In this document: piece by piece, positions 46,517-56,720 of the stretch | Layout of the letters: each line of letters starts with the position of its first letter | Numbering within the stretch: the stretch's first letter is position 1 | Source of the DNA: Oceanobacillus sp. J11TS1 | GTDB lineage: Bacteria; Bacillota; Bacilli; Bacillales; Amphibacillaceae | DNA length: 64,000 nt | Assembly (NCBI RefSeq): GCF_018333215.1 | Contig: NZ_BORO01000008.1 | Coordinates: forward strand, 62,001-126,000 | Reading direction: 5' to 3' | The notes under the pieces: model-generated | What the model saw: the letters and a program-made list of their open reading frames with translations, nothing else | Databases searched by the model: none | Told to the model about the DNA's origin: nothing | Translations under genes and position numbers: made by a program

Positions 46517-48472
46517 GTGGAGAAGGAATATCAATACTCTGATAGTTCTATCCAGGTTTTGGAGGGGCTAGATGCAGTACGAAAACGACCAGGAATGTAT
46601 ATAGGAAGTACAGACATTCGTGGATTACATCATCTTGTTTATGAAATTGTTGATAATGCAGTTGACGAAGCCTTGGCTGGCCACGGCAATCAAATTACGG
46701 TAACGATACATAAAGATGACAGTATTTCTGTAGAGGACAGAGGCCGCGGTATGCCGATTGGAATGCATGCGACAGGAAAGCCCACAATCGAGGTTATTTT
46801 TACGGTTCTGCATGCAGGAGGAAAGTTTGGTCAAGGAAGTTACAAGACAAGTGGAGGTTTACATGGGGTAGGAGCATCTGTCGTAAATGCTCTATCCGAA
46901 TGGCTCACGGTTACAACCTATCGCGAGGGACATAAATACGAACAGCGTTTTGAAAACGGCGGGAAACCAGTAACCACTCTCGAGGATAAAGGGCCTTCTA
47001 GAAAAAAAGGTTCTTGTATTCATTTTAAGCCAGATCCAACCATCTTCTCTACAACGGTGTTTAACTTTGAAACTATTTCTGAACGTTTAAGAGAATCTGC
47101 GTTCTTACTAAAAGGGCTAAAAATTGAATTAAAAGATGAGCATAATGGCGAACAGCAAGTTTACGAATATCCGGAGGGATTGCAATCATTTGTAGAGTGG
47201 CTAAATGAAGAAAAGGACGTTCTTCATTCTGTCGTTTCCTTTGAAGGAGAACAGTCAGAAATTGAAGTGGAATTTGCTTTTCAATTCAATGACGGATTTG
47301 CTGAAAATATGCTTTCATTTGTAAACCACGTACGGACGCGTGACGGAGGTACACACGAGTTTGGAGCAAGAGCGGCAATCACTCGTACCATAAATGATTA
47401 TGCAAGAAGAGCCGGGTTACTAAAAGAGAAAGATAAAAATCTAGAAGGAACGGATATCCGAGAAGGTTTAACAGCGATTGTATCCGTTCGTGTCCCGGAG
47501 AATAAATTGCAATTTGAAGGACAGACAAAAGGGAAATTAGGAACAACGGAAGCACGTTCTGCAGTTGATTCCGTCGTATCTGAAAACCTAACCTATTTTT
47601 TAGAGGAAAATGCAGAAACGTCCTCTTTGCTGATTAAAAAGTCGATTCGTGCGAAAGAAGCACGGGAAGCAGCAAGAAAAGCGCGGGAAGAAGCTCGTTC
47701 CGGCAAGAAAAGAAAAAGAAAAGATACATTATTAAGCGGAAAGTTAACGCCAGCACAATCGAAAAACCCGAAAAAGAATGAATTATATCTTGTAGAGGGA
47801 GACTCTGCGGGCGGTTCCGCAAAACAAGGCCGGGACCGTAAATTCCAAGCAGTGCTTCCACTGCGAGGAAAAGTCATTAATACAGAAAAGGCCAAGTTAC
47901 AGGATGTTTTTAAAAATGAAGAAATCTCAACCATTATCCACACGATTGGTGCAGGTGTAGGCGGGGATTTTAATATGGATGATGTTCAATATGACAAAAT
48001 TATTATTATGACCGATGCAGATACCGATGGGGCTCATATTCAAGTGCTTCTATTAACTTTCTTCTATCGTTATATGCGACCTTTAATCGAGTCTGGCAAA
48101 GTGTTTATCGCTCTCCCGCCACTATTTAAAATTTCCAAAGGCAAAGGTAAGAAAGAAAAAACACATTATGCATGGGATGAAAAAGAGCTAAAAAAAGCGG
48201 TGGAAGAATTAAAAAATGGTTATATTATTCAACGATATAAAGGTCTAGGTGAAATGAATGCAGATCAGTTATGGGAAACAACGATGAACCCGGAATCCCG
48301 CACACTAATTCGTGTATCGATTGATGATATTGCCAGAGCGGAAAGAAGAGTCACCACCTTAATGGGAGATAAAGTAGAGCCGCGTCGTAAATGGATTGAA
48401 GGACACGTTAAATTTGGTTTAGAAGAAGATGACACCATTTTAGAAAATGAAAATATTCATAAAGAAGATTAG
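46517..48472 (+). CDS. parE: DNA topoisomerase IV subunit B (ParE)
   Basis: 651 residues. GHKL ATPase domain (DNAVDEALAG, GRGMPIG, LHAGGKFGQGSYKTSGGLHG split by family motifs), transducer, then the TOPRIM domain with LVEGDSAGGSAKQGRDR and the metal-binding DADTDGAH. With ParC it decatenates daughter chromosomes. GTG start with AAAGGAGA ahead. A LexA box lies in its promoter. Confidence 0.96.
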   Translation: MEKEYQYSDSSIQVLEGLDAVRKRPGMYIGSTDIRGLHHLVYEIVDNAVDEALAGHGNQITVTIHKDDSISVEDRGRGMPIGMHATGKPTIEVIFTVLHAGGKFGQGSYKTSGGLHGVGASVVNALSEWLTVTTYREGHKYEQRFENGGKPVTTLEDKGPSRKKGSCIHFKPDPTIFSTTVFNFETISERLRESAFLLKGLKIELKDEHNGEQQVYEYPEGLQSFVEWLNEEKDVLHSVVSFEGEQSEIEVEFAFQFNDGFAENMLSFVNHVRTRDGGTHEFGARAAITRTINDYARRAGLLKEKDKNLEGTDIREGLTAIVSVRVPENKLQFEGQTKGKLGTTEARSAVDSVVSENLTYFLEENAETSSLLIKKSIRAKEAREAARKAREEARSGKKRKRKDTLLSGKLTPAQSKNPKKNELYLVEGDSAGGSAKQGRDRKFQAVLPLRGKVINTEKAKLQDVFKNEEISTIIHTIGAGVGGDFNMDDVQYDKIIIMTDADTDGAHIQVLLLTFFYRYMRPLIESGKVFIALPPLFKISKGKGKKEKTHYAWDEKELKKAVEELKNGYIIQRYKGLGEMNADQLWETTMNPESRTLIRVSIDDIARAERRVTTLMGDKVEPRRKWIEGHVKFGLEEDDTILENENIHKED

Positions 48473-48497
48473 TTCGGATTGTAAGGAGTGATTCCAG

Positions 48498-50957
48498 TTG
48501 GATCAAACAGAGAAATATTTAGATCTTCCTTTAGAAGAAGTAATAGGAGATCGTTTTGGAAGATACAGTAAATATATCATTCAAGATCGTGCACTTCCCG
48601 ATGCTAGAGATGGATTAAAGCCTGTGCAGCGGCGTATACTTTATGCGATGCATGTAGATAGAAATACGCATGAAAAGAATTTTAGAAAAGCGGCTAAGAC
48701 GGTTGGAACAGTTATTGGTAACTATCATCCTCATGGAGATTCTTCTGTTTATGAAGCAATGGTGCGCCTAAGCCAAGACTGGAAAGTTCGTAATGGGCTC
48801 ATTGAAATGCATGGTAATAATGGCAGTATCGATGGCGATCCACCCGCTGCAATGAGGTACACAGAAGCAAGATTATCTCCTATAGCATCGGAGCTTCTTC
48901 GGGATATTGATAAAGAGACGGTCGAATACATTCCTAACTTTGATGAAACAACAGATGAACCCGTTGTTTTGCCAGCCAAATTTCCGAACTTGCTCGTGAA
49001 TGGTTCAACAGGAATTTCTGCGGGGTATGCAACGGATATTCCTCCTCATAATTTAGGCGAAGTAATTGATGCGGTCATTATGCGCATTGATAAACCAGAG
49101 GTCAGTGTAGATGATTTAATGCGTGTGCTGAAAGGACCTGATTTCCCAACAGGCGGAATTATTCAAGGGATTGAAGGAATTAAAAAAGCATATAAGACGG
49201 GAAAAGGAAAAGTTGTTGTACGAGGAAAGGCCGCTATCGAAAGCTTAAAAGGCAATCGTGAACAAATCGTGATCACAGAGATTCCGTATGAAATAAATAA
49301 GGCAACGATGGTAAAGAAAATGGATGAGCTTCGTATTGATCGAAAGGTCGAAGGAATTGCTGAAGTACGTGATGAGACTGACCGAACTGGATTGCGTATT
49401 GTTGTTGAATTAAAGAAAGATGCAAATAGTGAAGGTATTTTAAACTTTTTATATAAAAACACAGACTTACAAATTACCTACCATTTTAATATGGTTGCCA
49501 TTAAAGATAAAACGCCAATGCTTTTATCATTGCCACAGCTTCTCGACGCATATATCAGCCATCAGCGCGAGGTTGTCACAAATCAAACCCGCTTCGATTT
49601 AAACAAGGCTAAAACAAGAGCACATATCGTTGAAGGTTTAATTAAAGCTATTTCGATCTTAGATGAATTGATTGCAACAATTCGTGCATCAAAAGATAAA
49701 GCAGATGCAAAAAATCAAATCATGATGAAGTACGGATTTACGGAACCTCAAGCAGAGGCTATCGTTAATCTACAGCTCTATCGATTAACAAATACGGATA
49801 TTGTTCAATTAGAGGAAGAAGCTAGAGAATTGCAGAAACAAGTGGAAAAGCTTTCTGCCATCCTTGAAAGTGAAAAGAAATTGCTTCAAACAATTAAGAG
49901 TGATTTGAAACAGCTCAAGAAAAAATTTACAGACGCTCGGCGTACCCATATTGAAGACAAAGTAGAAGAATTAAAGATTAATATTGAAGTTACGGTTGCA
50001 AGCGAAGATGTATTAGTTTCTATCACCAGGGATGGTTATGTGAAGCGGACCAGCTTACGTTCCTATGCGGCTTCAAATAATCAAGACTTACCATTGAAAG
50101 ATGATGATCATCCAATAAGTCTATTAGAGGTTAACACGACAGATGATTTATTACTCTTTACGAATAAGGGCAGATATATTTTATGTGCTGTTCATGAACT
50201 GCCAGACATTCGCTGGAAGGACATGGGGCAACATATTTCCCATATCGTACCTTTAGAAAAAGAAGAACACCTGATTAACGTGATTCCTGTTCGTGATTTT
50301 AAAGAAGAGGAAGGCTTCTTAATGTTCTTTACAAGAAATGGTATGGTTAAAAAAACCGAATTCCAGCTTTATGAAGCACAGCGTCGGGGAAAAGCATTAA
50401 TTGCCTTAAATCTAAAAGGGAATGATGAACTGGTTCAAGTAAGTCGTACAGATGGAAACAAGGATATTTTTATCACTACGAATAAGGGCTATGGTTTATG
50501 GTATGAGGAAGCTGAGGTATCCATTGTCGGTCAAAGAGCAGCTGGCGTAAAATCCATTGCTTTAAAGGATGATGATTTTGTAGTGAATGGACAAGTATTT
50601 GATCAAGAAGCAAAAAAAGATTTATTTGTAATAACACAGCGTGGAGCTTGTAAACGGATGAAGTTAAAATCCTTTGAAAAAGCAAGCCGCGCGAAACGTG
50701 GGTTAATTATGCTGAAAGAATTAAAGAAAAAAGCCCATCGAATTCAAGGATTTTTTATGGTTAGTAAGCAAGAAACCATTTGTTATGAAACGAAAAATGG
50801 GGAAACCCATAAAGTATATCCTTTAGAGTTGTCCATAGCCGATCGTTATAGCAATGGGTCGTTTATTGTAGATACCGACCAAACTGGTGAAGTAATCGAG
50901 GTATATAAGGAAACAACTTATGAAAAACCATTTGGAAATACAGACAACGAAACATAA
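48498..50957 (+). CDS. parC: DNA topoisomerase IV subunit A (ParC)
   Basis: 819 residues. Catalytic Tyr121 in AMRYTEARLSP, the quinolone-resistance region NYHPHGDSSVYEAMV with Ser at 82 and 83 and Glu at 86, the tower and coiled-coil domain, and a C-terminal beta-pinwheel from about residue 500. TTG start 25 bases after parE; one operon. Confidence 0.96.
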   Translation: MDQTEKYLDLPLEEVIGDRFGRYSKYIIQDRALPDARDGLKPVQRRILYAMHVDRNTHEKNFRKAAKTVGTVIGNYHPHGDSSVYEAMVRLSQDWKVRNGLIEMHGNNGSIDGDPPAAMRYTEARLSPIASELLRDIDKETVEYIPNFDETTDEPVVLPAKFPNLLVNGSTGISAGYATDIPPHNLGEVIDAVIMRIDKPEVSVDDLMRVLKGPDFPTGGIIQGIEGIKKAYKTGKGKVVVRGKAAIESLKGNREQIVITEIPYEINKATMVKKMDELRIDRKVEGIAEVRDETDRTGLRIVVELKKDANSEGILNFLYKNTDLQITYHFNMVAIKDKTPMLLSLPQLLDAYISHQREVVTNQTRFDLNKAKTRAHIVEGLIKAISILDELIATIRASKDKADAKNQIMMKYGFTEPQAEAIVNLQLYRLTNTDIVQLEEEARELQKQVEKLSAILESEKKLLQTIKSDLKQLKKKFTDARRTHIEDKVEELKINIEVTVASEDVLVSITRDGYVKRTSLRSYAASNNQDLPLKDDDHPISLLEVNTTDDLLLFTNKGRYILCAVHELPDIRWKDMGQHISHIVPLEKEEHLINVIPVRDFKEEEGFLMFFTRNGMVKKTEFQLYEAQRRGKALIALNLKGNDELVQVSRTDGNKDIFITTNKGYGLWYEEAEVSIVGQRAAGVKSIALKDDDFVVNGQVFDQEAKKDLFVITQRGACKRMKLKSFEKASRAKRGLIMLKELKKKAHRIQGFFMVSKQETICYETKNGETHKVYPLELSIADRYSNGSFIVDTDQTGEVIEVYKETTYEKPFGNTDNET

Positions 50958-51292
50958 GAAATAAGGAAATCTCCTTAACGTGTAACAGCACCGTTAGGGA
51001 GATTTTTTATAAGAAAAAAGAAAACATTACGCTAATCAAAAAAACATTTTATCTTTTTCTTTGCCTAACTCCCAGGTTTTGATAAAATAGAATGGAAGCG
51101 CATTCAAACAGGTGATTTGTGTTTGATCGCATGATCTGCCAATCTATTGTGAATAAAAGAGCAGTTTAAGTTCTTAACCCATTTAATTGGAAGTATGATA
51201 AATAAATGATGTTAATCCAGACGATGATAGCTTCATTTTATTTAACAAAAATAATTGAATGGATTCCATTTTAGGCAAAAGGGGGCACGAGG
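50958..51292. other. Intergenic region parC-acyl-CoA dehydrogenase
   Basis: 335 bases. It holds the parC terminator and otherwise nothing clear. A sigma-E promoter would be expected if the cluster behaves like yngJ of B. subtilis, but I see no convincing pair of boxes. Confidence 0.4.
50963..51010 (+). terminator. Terminator after parC
   Basis: AAATCTCCTTAACG...CGTTAGGGAGATTTTTT, a long stem. Confidence 0.85.
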
Positions 51293-52435
51293 ATGAATTT
51301 TGATTTAACGAAAGAACAGAAGATGATTCAGCAGATGGTTTCTGACTTTGCGGAAAAGACAATACGGCCAAGAGCAATTGAAATCGATGTCAATGCTGCT
51401 TTTCCAGAAGACATCTTTCAGGAGATGGGAAAGCTTGGTTTATTAGGTATTCCATTTCCTGAAAACTATGGCGGCTCTGCCGGTGATACGATTTCATATG
51501 CTATCGCTGTAGAGGAAATCGGCCGCTGCTGTGGAAGTACTGGATTAAGCTATGCAGCAGCAGTTTCTTTAGGAGCCAGTCCTATTTACTATTTTGGAAC
51601 AGAAGAACAGAAACAAACGTTTCTAAAGCCAATTGCTGAAGGGCGTTCGTTAGGAGCGTTTGGCTTAACAGAGCCAAATGCAGGATCAGATTCTGGAGGT
51701 ACAAGAACGACTGCAAAGCTAGATGGCGATGACTATATTATTCAAGGAGAAAAATGTTTTATTACAAATGCAAGCTTTGCAGATTTTATTATTGTTACGG
51801 CAGTCACCAAAAGAGATGCAAACAATAAGAATAGAATTTCTGCCATCATTATCCCGACAGATGCGGAAGGGGTTACGATTCGCAGTAATTATGAAAAAAT
51901 GGGAGTTCGCGGATCTGATACAGCTGAGGTCATCTTGGATAACGTTCGTGTTCCCAAAGAGAATTTACTCGGTACGAAGCATCAAGGACATCAACAATTT
52001 TTGAAAACACTAGATGGGGGAAGGATTTCCATTGCTGCATTAGCTGTCGGTATTGCCCAAGCCGCATTAGACCGCTCCCTGCAATATGCAAAAGACCGTA
52101 AACAGTTCGGCAAATCAATTTCCAGCTTTCAGGCGATTCAATTTAAATTAGCCGATATGGCAATGGAAATTGAGCTTGCTCGTAATATGGTTTATAAAGC
52201 AGCCTGGTTAAAAGACCAAAATAGAAATTATTCTAAAGAAGCTGCATACGCCAAATTATATGCAACAGAAATGGCGTTCCGTGCAGCAAATCAAGCTATA
52301 CAAATTCATGGCGGGTATGGTTATATGCGTGAATATGAAGTAGAAAGACTATTACGGGATGCGAAACTCTTAGAAATTGGCGAGGGAACTTCAGAAATTC
52401 AGCGAGTGGTTATCGCAAGACTTCTAGGTTGCTAG
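51293..52435 (+). CDS. Acyl-CoA dehydrogenase
   Basis: 380 residues, full length. FAD and substrate signatures [13 protein letters not shown] and [11 protein letters not shown], the FAD-contact [23 protein letters not shown] region, and the C-terminal [13 protein letters not shown]. The Glu in GEGTSE is at the usual catalytic place of short- and branched-chain enzymes. Isovaleryl-CoA dehydrogenases, as I remember them, have Ala or Gly there. It starts a cluster like B. subtilis yngJ-yngE. GGGGGCACGAGG precedes the ATG. Confidence 0.9.
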   Translation: MNFDLTKEQKMIQQMVSDFAEKTIRPRAIEIDVNAAFPEDIFQEMGKLGLLGIPFPENYGGSAGDTISYAIAVEEIGRCCGSTGLSYAAAVSLGASPIYYFGTEEQKQTFLKPIAEGRSLGAFGLTEPNAGSDSGGTRTTAKLDGDDYIIQGEKCFITNASFADFIIVTAVTKRDANNKNRISAIIIPTDAEGVTIRSNYEKMGVRGSDTAEVILDNVRVPKENLLGTKHQGHQQFLKTLDGGRISIAALAVGIAQAALDRSLQYAKDRKQFGKSISSFQAIQFKLADMAMEIELARNMVYKAAWLKDQNRNYSKEAAYAKLYATEMAFRAANQAIQIHGGYGYMREYEVERLLRDAKLLEIGEGTSEIQRVVIARLLGC

Positions 52436-52451
52436 AGAAGGGAGGAAGCCC

Positions 52452-53807
52452 ATGATAAAAAAAGTATTGATTGCTAATCGGGGGGAAATAGCAAGAAGAA
52501 TTATTCGTACTTGTAAACAATTAGGCATTCAAACTGTAGCTGTATATTCGGATGCAGATCAAAATGCTTTATTTAAAAAAGATGCTGACGAGGCTTATCA
52601 TATTGGACCTTCACAAGTACAGAAAAGCTACCTTCAATTAGATAAAATAATGGAAGTTGCTGAAATTTCAAACGTAGATGCGATTCACCCAGGTTATGGT
52701 TTTTTAAGTGAAAGTCCAACATTCGCTGAGCGCTGCAGGGAAGAAAATATCATTTTTATCGGGCCTGAAGCAGACATTTTAAGATTGATGGGCAGTAAGA
52801 TTGAAGCAAGAAAAGCAATGATAAAAGCCGGCGTGCCGGTCATTCCTGGGACAGACCACGCTGTAGATTCCGCAAGAGATGCTGTAGCTATTGCGGAACA
52901 GATTGGCTATCCGGTGATGTTAAAAGCCTCTGCAGGCGGAGGCGGTATCGGAATGGAAGTAGTACATTCAGCCGCTGAACTACAAAAAGCTTTCGAAAAC
53001 AATTCCAAAAGAGCAGAAACATTTTTTGGTGATGGAGCAATGTTTTTAGAAAAGCATCTACAAAATAGCAGACATATTGAAGTACAGGTATTAGCAGATC
53101 ATCATGGTAATACCGTTCATTTATTTGAACGAGAGTGCTCGATTCAGCGCCGAAATCAGAAGGTGTTAGAAGAAGCTCCCTCTCCAGCCATTTCTGAAGA
53201 GCTTCGCGTCAATTTAGGGAAGACAGCAGTAAAAGCTGCAGAAGCAATTCACTATACAAATGCTGGAACGATTGAATTCTTAGTCGATGAAAAGGAGCAT
53301 TTTTACTTTTTAGAAATGAATACACGTATTCAGGTGGAACATCCAATAACAGAGGAAATTACGGGTATTGACATCGTTAAAGAACAAATCAATATTGCCA
53401 ATAATCAAGTACTTCCGTTTCAGCAAGACGAAATACAAAGAAACGGGCATGCGATTGAGGTAAGAATTTATGCAGAAGATCCCATTCGTTTTTTTCCGTC
53501 GCCAGGAACAATTACTAGACTTGAATTGCCTAAAGGAGAAGGTGTTCGCAACGAATGTGCTGTCACCTCGGGAGATAAAGTGACCCCCTTTTATGATCCA
53601 ATGGTTGCCAAACTCGTTGTTTACGGAGAAAATCGTTCCGAAGCAATAGATAAATTAAAAGAAACACTGCATCAATTTAAAGTGGAAGGAATAAAAACAA
53701 ACATACCGATGCTTCAAGAAATTATAACGTATGAGGCATTTATAGAAGGAGACACACAAACATCCTTTTTAAGGAAATATTATCAACCAACAACAGGAGG
53801 GAATTAA
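52452..53807 (+). CDS. yngH: Acyl-CoA carboxylase biotin carboxylase subunit (second copy)
   Basis: 451 residues with the same layout as Acc[45 protein letters not shown]. The ATP loop reads GGGGIGM rather than GGGGKGI, so the Lys found in AccC here is Ile. It probably serves a methylcrotonyl-CoA-type or related acyl-CoA carboxylase. AGGGAGGAAG precedes the ATG. Confidence 0.9.
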   Translation: MIKKVLIANRGEIARRIIRTCKQLGIQTVAVYSDADQNALFKKDADEAYHIGPSQVQKSYLQLDKIMEVAEISNVDAIHPGYGFLSESPTFAERCREENIIFIGPEADILRLMGSKIEARKAMIKAGVPVIPGTDHAVDSARDAVAIAEQIGYPVMLKASAGGGGIGMEVVHSAAELQKAFENNSKRAETFFGDGAMFLEKHLQNSRHIEVQVLADHHGNTVHLFERECSIQRRNQKVLEEAPSPAISEELRVNLGKTAVKAAEAIHYTNAGTIEFLVDEKEHFYFLEMNTRIQVEHPITEEITGIDIVKEQINIANNQVLPFQQDEIQRNGHAIEVRIYAEDPIRFFPSPGTITRLELPKGEGVRNECAVTSGDKVTPFYDPMVAKLVVYGENRSEAIDKLKETLHQFKVEGIKTNIPMLQEIITYEAFIEGDTQTSFLRKYYQPTTGGN

Positions 53808-53808
53808 T

Positions 53809-54018
53809 ATGGAAATCAAAGCATCGATGGCAGGAAATGTATGGAAAATTACAGTTCAGCAAGGAGAAGCAGTAGAGGCAGGCCAAGATATTGTTATTTT
53901 AGAATCTATGAAAATGGAAATTCCAATTGCTTCGGAGGAAAAAGGTATTTTAAAGGAATGGAAAGTACAAGAAGGCGATTTTGTTGATGAAGGAGATACG
54001 ATAGCTATCGTTGAATAA
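53809..54018 (+). CDS. yngHB: Biotin/lipoyl attachment protein
   Basis: 69 residues forming a single biotinyl domain: MEIKASMAGNVWKI, then biotinylation motif ESMKMEIPI with Lys at about 35 and EGDFVDEGDTIAIVE. It is a free-standing carrier for the carboxylase encoded around it. It starts one base after the biotin carboxylase stop, with GGAGGGAAT ahead. Confidence 0.93.
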   Translation: MEIKASMAGNVWKITVQQGEAVEAGQDIVILESMKMEIPIASEEKGILKEWKVQEGDFVDEGDTIAIVE

Positions 54019-54033
54019 ATTAGTTTGGGGTGT

Positions 54034-54819
54034 ATGCCTGTGCAATGTGTAAACTATGAAATCATTCATGAGAAAATAGCAGTATTAACATTAAATCGGC
54101 CGAAAGCTGCAAATGCGTTATCTGTCGCATTATTAACAGAATTAGAGGATTGTATTAAAAAGATCAGGACTACAAAAGAAATCGGTTGTGTGATTTTAAC
54201 AGGAAGTGGAGAGAAAGCTTTTTGTGCAGGTGCTGATTTAAAAGAAAGGAAAAATATGAGCGACAAAGAGGTTATTGCCGCCGTCCAGAAAATTGGCAGC
54301 GTTGCCACTGCGATCGAAAAAATAGAAGTGCCAGTTATCGCTGCAATCAATGGTACAGCTTTGGGAGGAGGACTTGAACTCGCACTGGCCTGTGACCTGC
54401 GGATTGCGGCAAATCATGTAAAGTTAGGATTAACAGAAACGGCTCTAGCAATCATACCGGGTGCTGGTGGTACGCAGCGATTACCTAGATTGATAGGCAT
54501 CGGGCAAGCAAAGCTGCTTATATACACAGCCAAAGCCATTTCAGCAGAGGACGCGCTCGGCATCGGGCTGATTGAGCGGTCAGTCGATTTCTTGGATTTA
54601 CGAGGTGAAACGATCAAATTAGCTAAACAGATAACGAAAAATGGACCTATCGCTATCAGACAGGCCAAAAAAGCAATCAATCAAGGGATCGAGCTTCCAA
54701 TTGATAAGGCGCTTCAAATAGAACACCAATCCTATTTAGAAGTTATACCGACTAAAGATAGAAAAGAAGGCCTTCTTGCTTTTCAAGAGAAGAGAGAACC
54801 CAATTATCAAGGATACTAA
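54034..54819 (+). CDS. yngF: Enoyl-CoA hydratase/isomerase (YngF-like)
   Basis: 261 residues of the crotonase fold: VLTLNRPKAANALS, the oxyanion region AFCAGADLKER, INGTALGGGLELALACDLRIA, and TETALAIIPGAGGTQRLPR with the catalytic Glu. In a leucine-type pathway it would hydrate methylglutaconyl-CoA. GGGGTG supports the ATG at 54034; the TTG at 54025 is less likely. Confidence 0.9.
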   Translation: MPVQCVNYEIIHEKIAVLTLNRPKAANALSVALLTELEDCIKKIRTTKEIGCVILTGSGEKAFCAGADLKERKNMSDKEVIAAVQKIGSVATAIEKIEVPVIAAINGTALGGGLELALACDLRIAANHVKLGLTETALAIIPGAGGTQRLPRLIGIGQAKLLIYTAKAISAEDALGIGLIERSVDFLDLRGETIKLAKQITKNGPIAIRQAKKAINQGIELPIDKALQIEHQSYLEVIPTKDRKEGLLAFQEKREPNYQGY

Positions 54820-54840
54820 AGTAGGAAGGAGAATGCTTAT

Positions 54841-56370
54841 ATGAGTAAGGAAAAGGAGCTGCGTGATCGTATTGAAAAAATTAAAAAGGGGGGAAAACAA
54901 AAATATCATGACAGCAATACTGAAAAGGGGAAACTTTTTGCAAGAGAAAGAATCAATCTCCTTTTTGATTCTCATGATGTCATAGAAGATGGTATATTTG
55001 CGAATGTGATGGCTGAGGATTTGCCAGCAGATGGCGTGATAACTGTTACAGGAAAAATAAATGGTCAAACAGTTTGTGCGATGGCCAATGATTCTACTGT
55101 CAAAGCTGGCAGCTGGGGGCAGCGGACAGTAGAGAAGATCTTACGTATTCAAGAAACTGCTGAACGGTTAGAAGTACCGATGGTTTATCTTGTTGACTCT
55201 GCAGGTGCGAGGATTACAGATCAAATTGATATGTTTCCCGGAAGAAGAGGAGCGGGACGTATTTTTTACAATCAAATCAAACTTTCTGGAAGGGTCCCGC
55301 AAATTTGCTTATTATTTGGACCATCTGCAGCTGGCGGGGCGTATATTCCTGCTTTTTGCGATACTGTTGTCATGGTGGATGGTAATGCCTCGATGTATTT
55401 AGGCTCTCCACGAATGGCGGAAAAGGTGATTGGCGAGAAGGTTTCCTTAGAAGAAATGGGGGGAGCAAAAATGCATTGTACTACCTCAGGAGTAGGTGAT
55501 GTTTTAGTTGATACCGAAGAGGAGGCCATTCAATTTGCTCAAAAATATTTAACGTATTTCCCTGCTAATTTTCGTGAAAAGCCTGAGAAGATAGCCTCTG
55601 TGGAGCCACAGGCCTTTGACAAATCAATCAGTGAAATTATTCCTGAAAATCAAAACGCTGCTTTTGATATGTATGAGCTGATTTATCGTACAATCGATAA
55701 AGATAGTTTTTGTGAAGTGAAGAAGCGTTTTGCTCCGGAGCTAATCACCGGATTGGCACGGATAGATGGTCAAAGTGTAGGAATCATTGCGAACCAGCCC
55801 CGTGTAAAAGGCGGTGTCCTTTTTACAGACTCAGCAGATAAAGCAACAAAGTTTATTCAATTATGTGATGCATTTGGGATATCATTACTTTTCTTAACCG
55901 ATGTACCAGGGTTTATGATTGGAACAAGAGTAGAGAAACAGGGGATTATCCGTCACGGTGCAAAAATGCTATTTGCAATGGCTGAAGTAACTGTTCCTAA
56001 AATTTCCGTTATTGTCCGTAAAGCATACGGAGCAGGATTATATGCCATGTCAGGACCTGCTTTTGACCCAGATTGCTGCTTAGCCTTTCCAAATGCACAA
56101 ATTGCTGTCATGGGGCCAGAAGCAGCAGTAAATGCAGTAGAAGCAAATAAAATTGCAAAACTTCCAGAAGAAGAGAGAGAGGCTTATATCCAGGAGAAGC
56201 AAGCTGCCTATAAAGAGGATATTGATATCTATCGCTTAGCTTCGGAAATGATTATTGATGATATTATTGATCCAGATCAGCTCAGGAATGAACTGATAAG
56301 ACGTTTCTCGATTTATCAGAATAAGAAAAAGCAATTTACAGAGCGCAAACATGGGGTATATCCTGTATAA
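54841..56370 (+). CDS. yngE: Acyl-CoA carboxylase carboxyltransferase subunit (YngE-like)
   Basis: 509 residues with the double crotonase fold of PccB/MccB: AGARITDQIDMFPGRRGAGR, FGPSAAGGAYIPAFCD in the N-half and TDVPGFMIGTRVEKQGIIRH, FDPDCCLAFPNAQIAVMGPE in the C-half. It transfers CO2 from biotin to acyl-CoA; propionyl- and methylcrotonyl-specific forms cannot be told apart by eye. The cluster context suggests methylcrotonyl-CoA. Confidence 0.9.
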   Translation: MSKEKELRDRIEKIKKGGKQKYHDSNTEKGKLFARERINLLFDSHDVIEDGIFANVMAEDLPADGVITVTGKINGQTVCAMANDSTVKAGSWGQRTVEKILRIQETAERLEVPMVYLVDSAGARITDQIDMFPGRRGAGRIFYNQIKLSGRVPQICLLFGPSAAGGAYIPAFCDTVVMVDGNASMYLGSPRMAEKVIGEKVSLEEMGGAKMHCTTSGVGDVLVDTEEEAIQFAQKYLTYFPANFREKPEKIASVEPQAFDKSISEIIPENQNAAFDMYELIYRTIDKDSFCEVKKRFAPELITGLARIDGQSVGIIANQPRVKGGVLFTDSADKATKFIQLCDAFGISLLFLTDVPGFMIGTRVEKQGIIRHGAKMLFAMAEVTVPKISVIVRKAYGAGLYAMSGPAFDPDCCLAFPNAQIAVMGPEAAVNAVEANKIAKLPEEEREAYIQEKQAAYKEDIDIYRLASEMIIDDIIDPDQLRNELIRRFSIYQNKKKQFTERKHGVYPV

Positions 56371-56393
56371 TATATTATTTCCAACAGCAATGT

Positions 56394-56430
56394 TAAAACG
56401 CTTAGGTCAAAAGCTGCCTAAGCGTTTTTA
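56394..56430 (+). terminator. Terminator of the acyl-CoA cluster
   Basis: AAAACGCTTAGG...CCTAAGCGTTTTTA. Confidence 0.88.
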
Positions 56431-56584
56431 AGTACAAAATTTTACGAACGTGAAGCCATTTTCCAATGATCTCAAGATAAAGTTCCCAAGACTCTCCTTT
56501 AAATTCCGGATTATCAAGGTGATATCCCGATTTTGCCAATTTTAATAAAATAATTCTAAAGCAATAAAGTTCACTATAATAATA
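56402..56584 (-). pseudogene. Possible gene remnant without a start codon
   Basis: A 60-codon open frame on the minus strand reads like a protein (SGYHLDNPEFKGESWELYLE, then IIGKWLHVRKILYLK). It has no ATG or GTG, and only an internal TTG without a ribosome site. It is bounded by stop codons and ends in the terminator stem. I do not recognise it; it may be a fragment of a lost gene. Confidence 0.3.
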
Positions 56585-56720
56585 TTATGTAAACTAAATT
56601 TTTTAATACCTAGAATTCAGAACCGATATTACGTATAATAGAAATGGTACATAAAAGTCAGAAATAAACATCATAAACGTTATGTGTCGATGTGAATATG
56701 TAGAAAAGGGGTAAAGGCTT

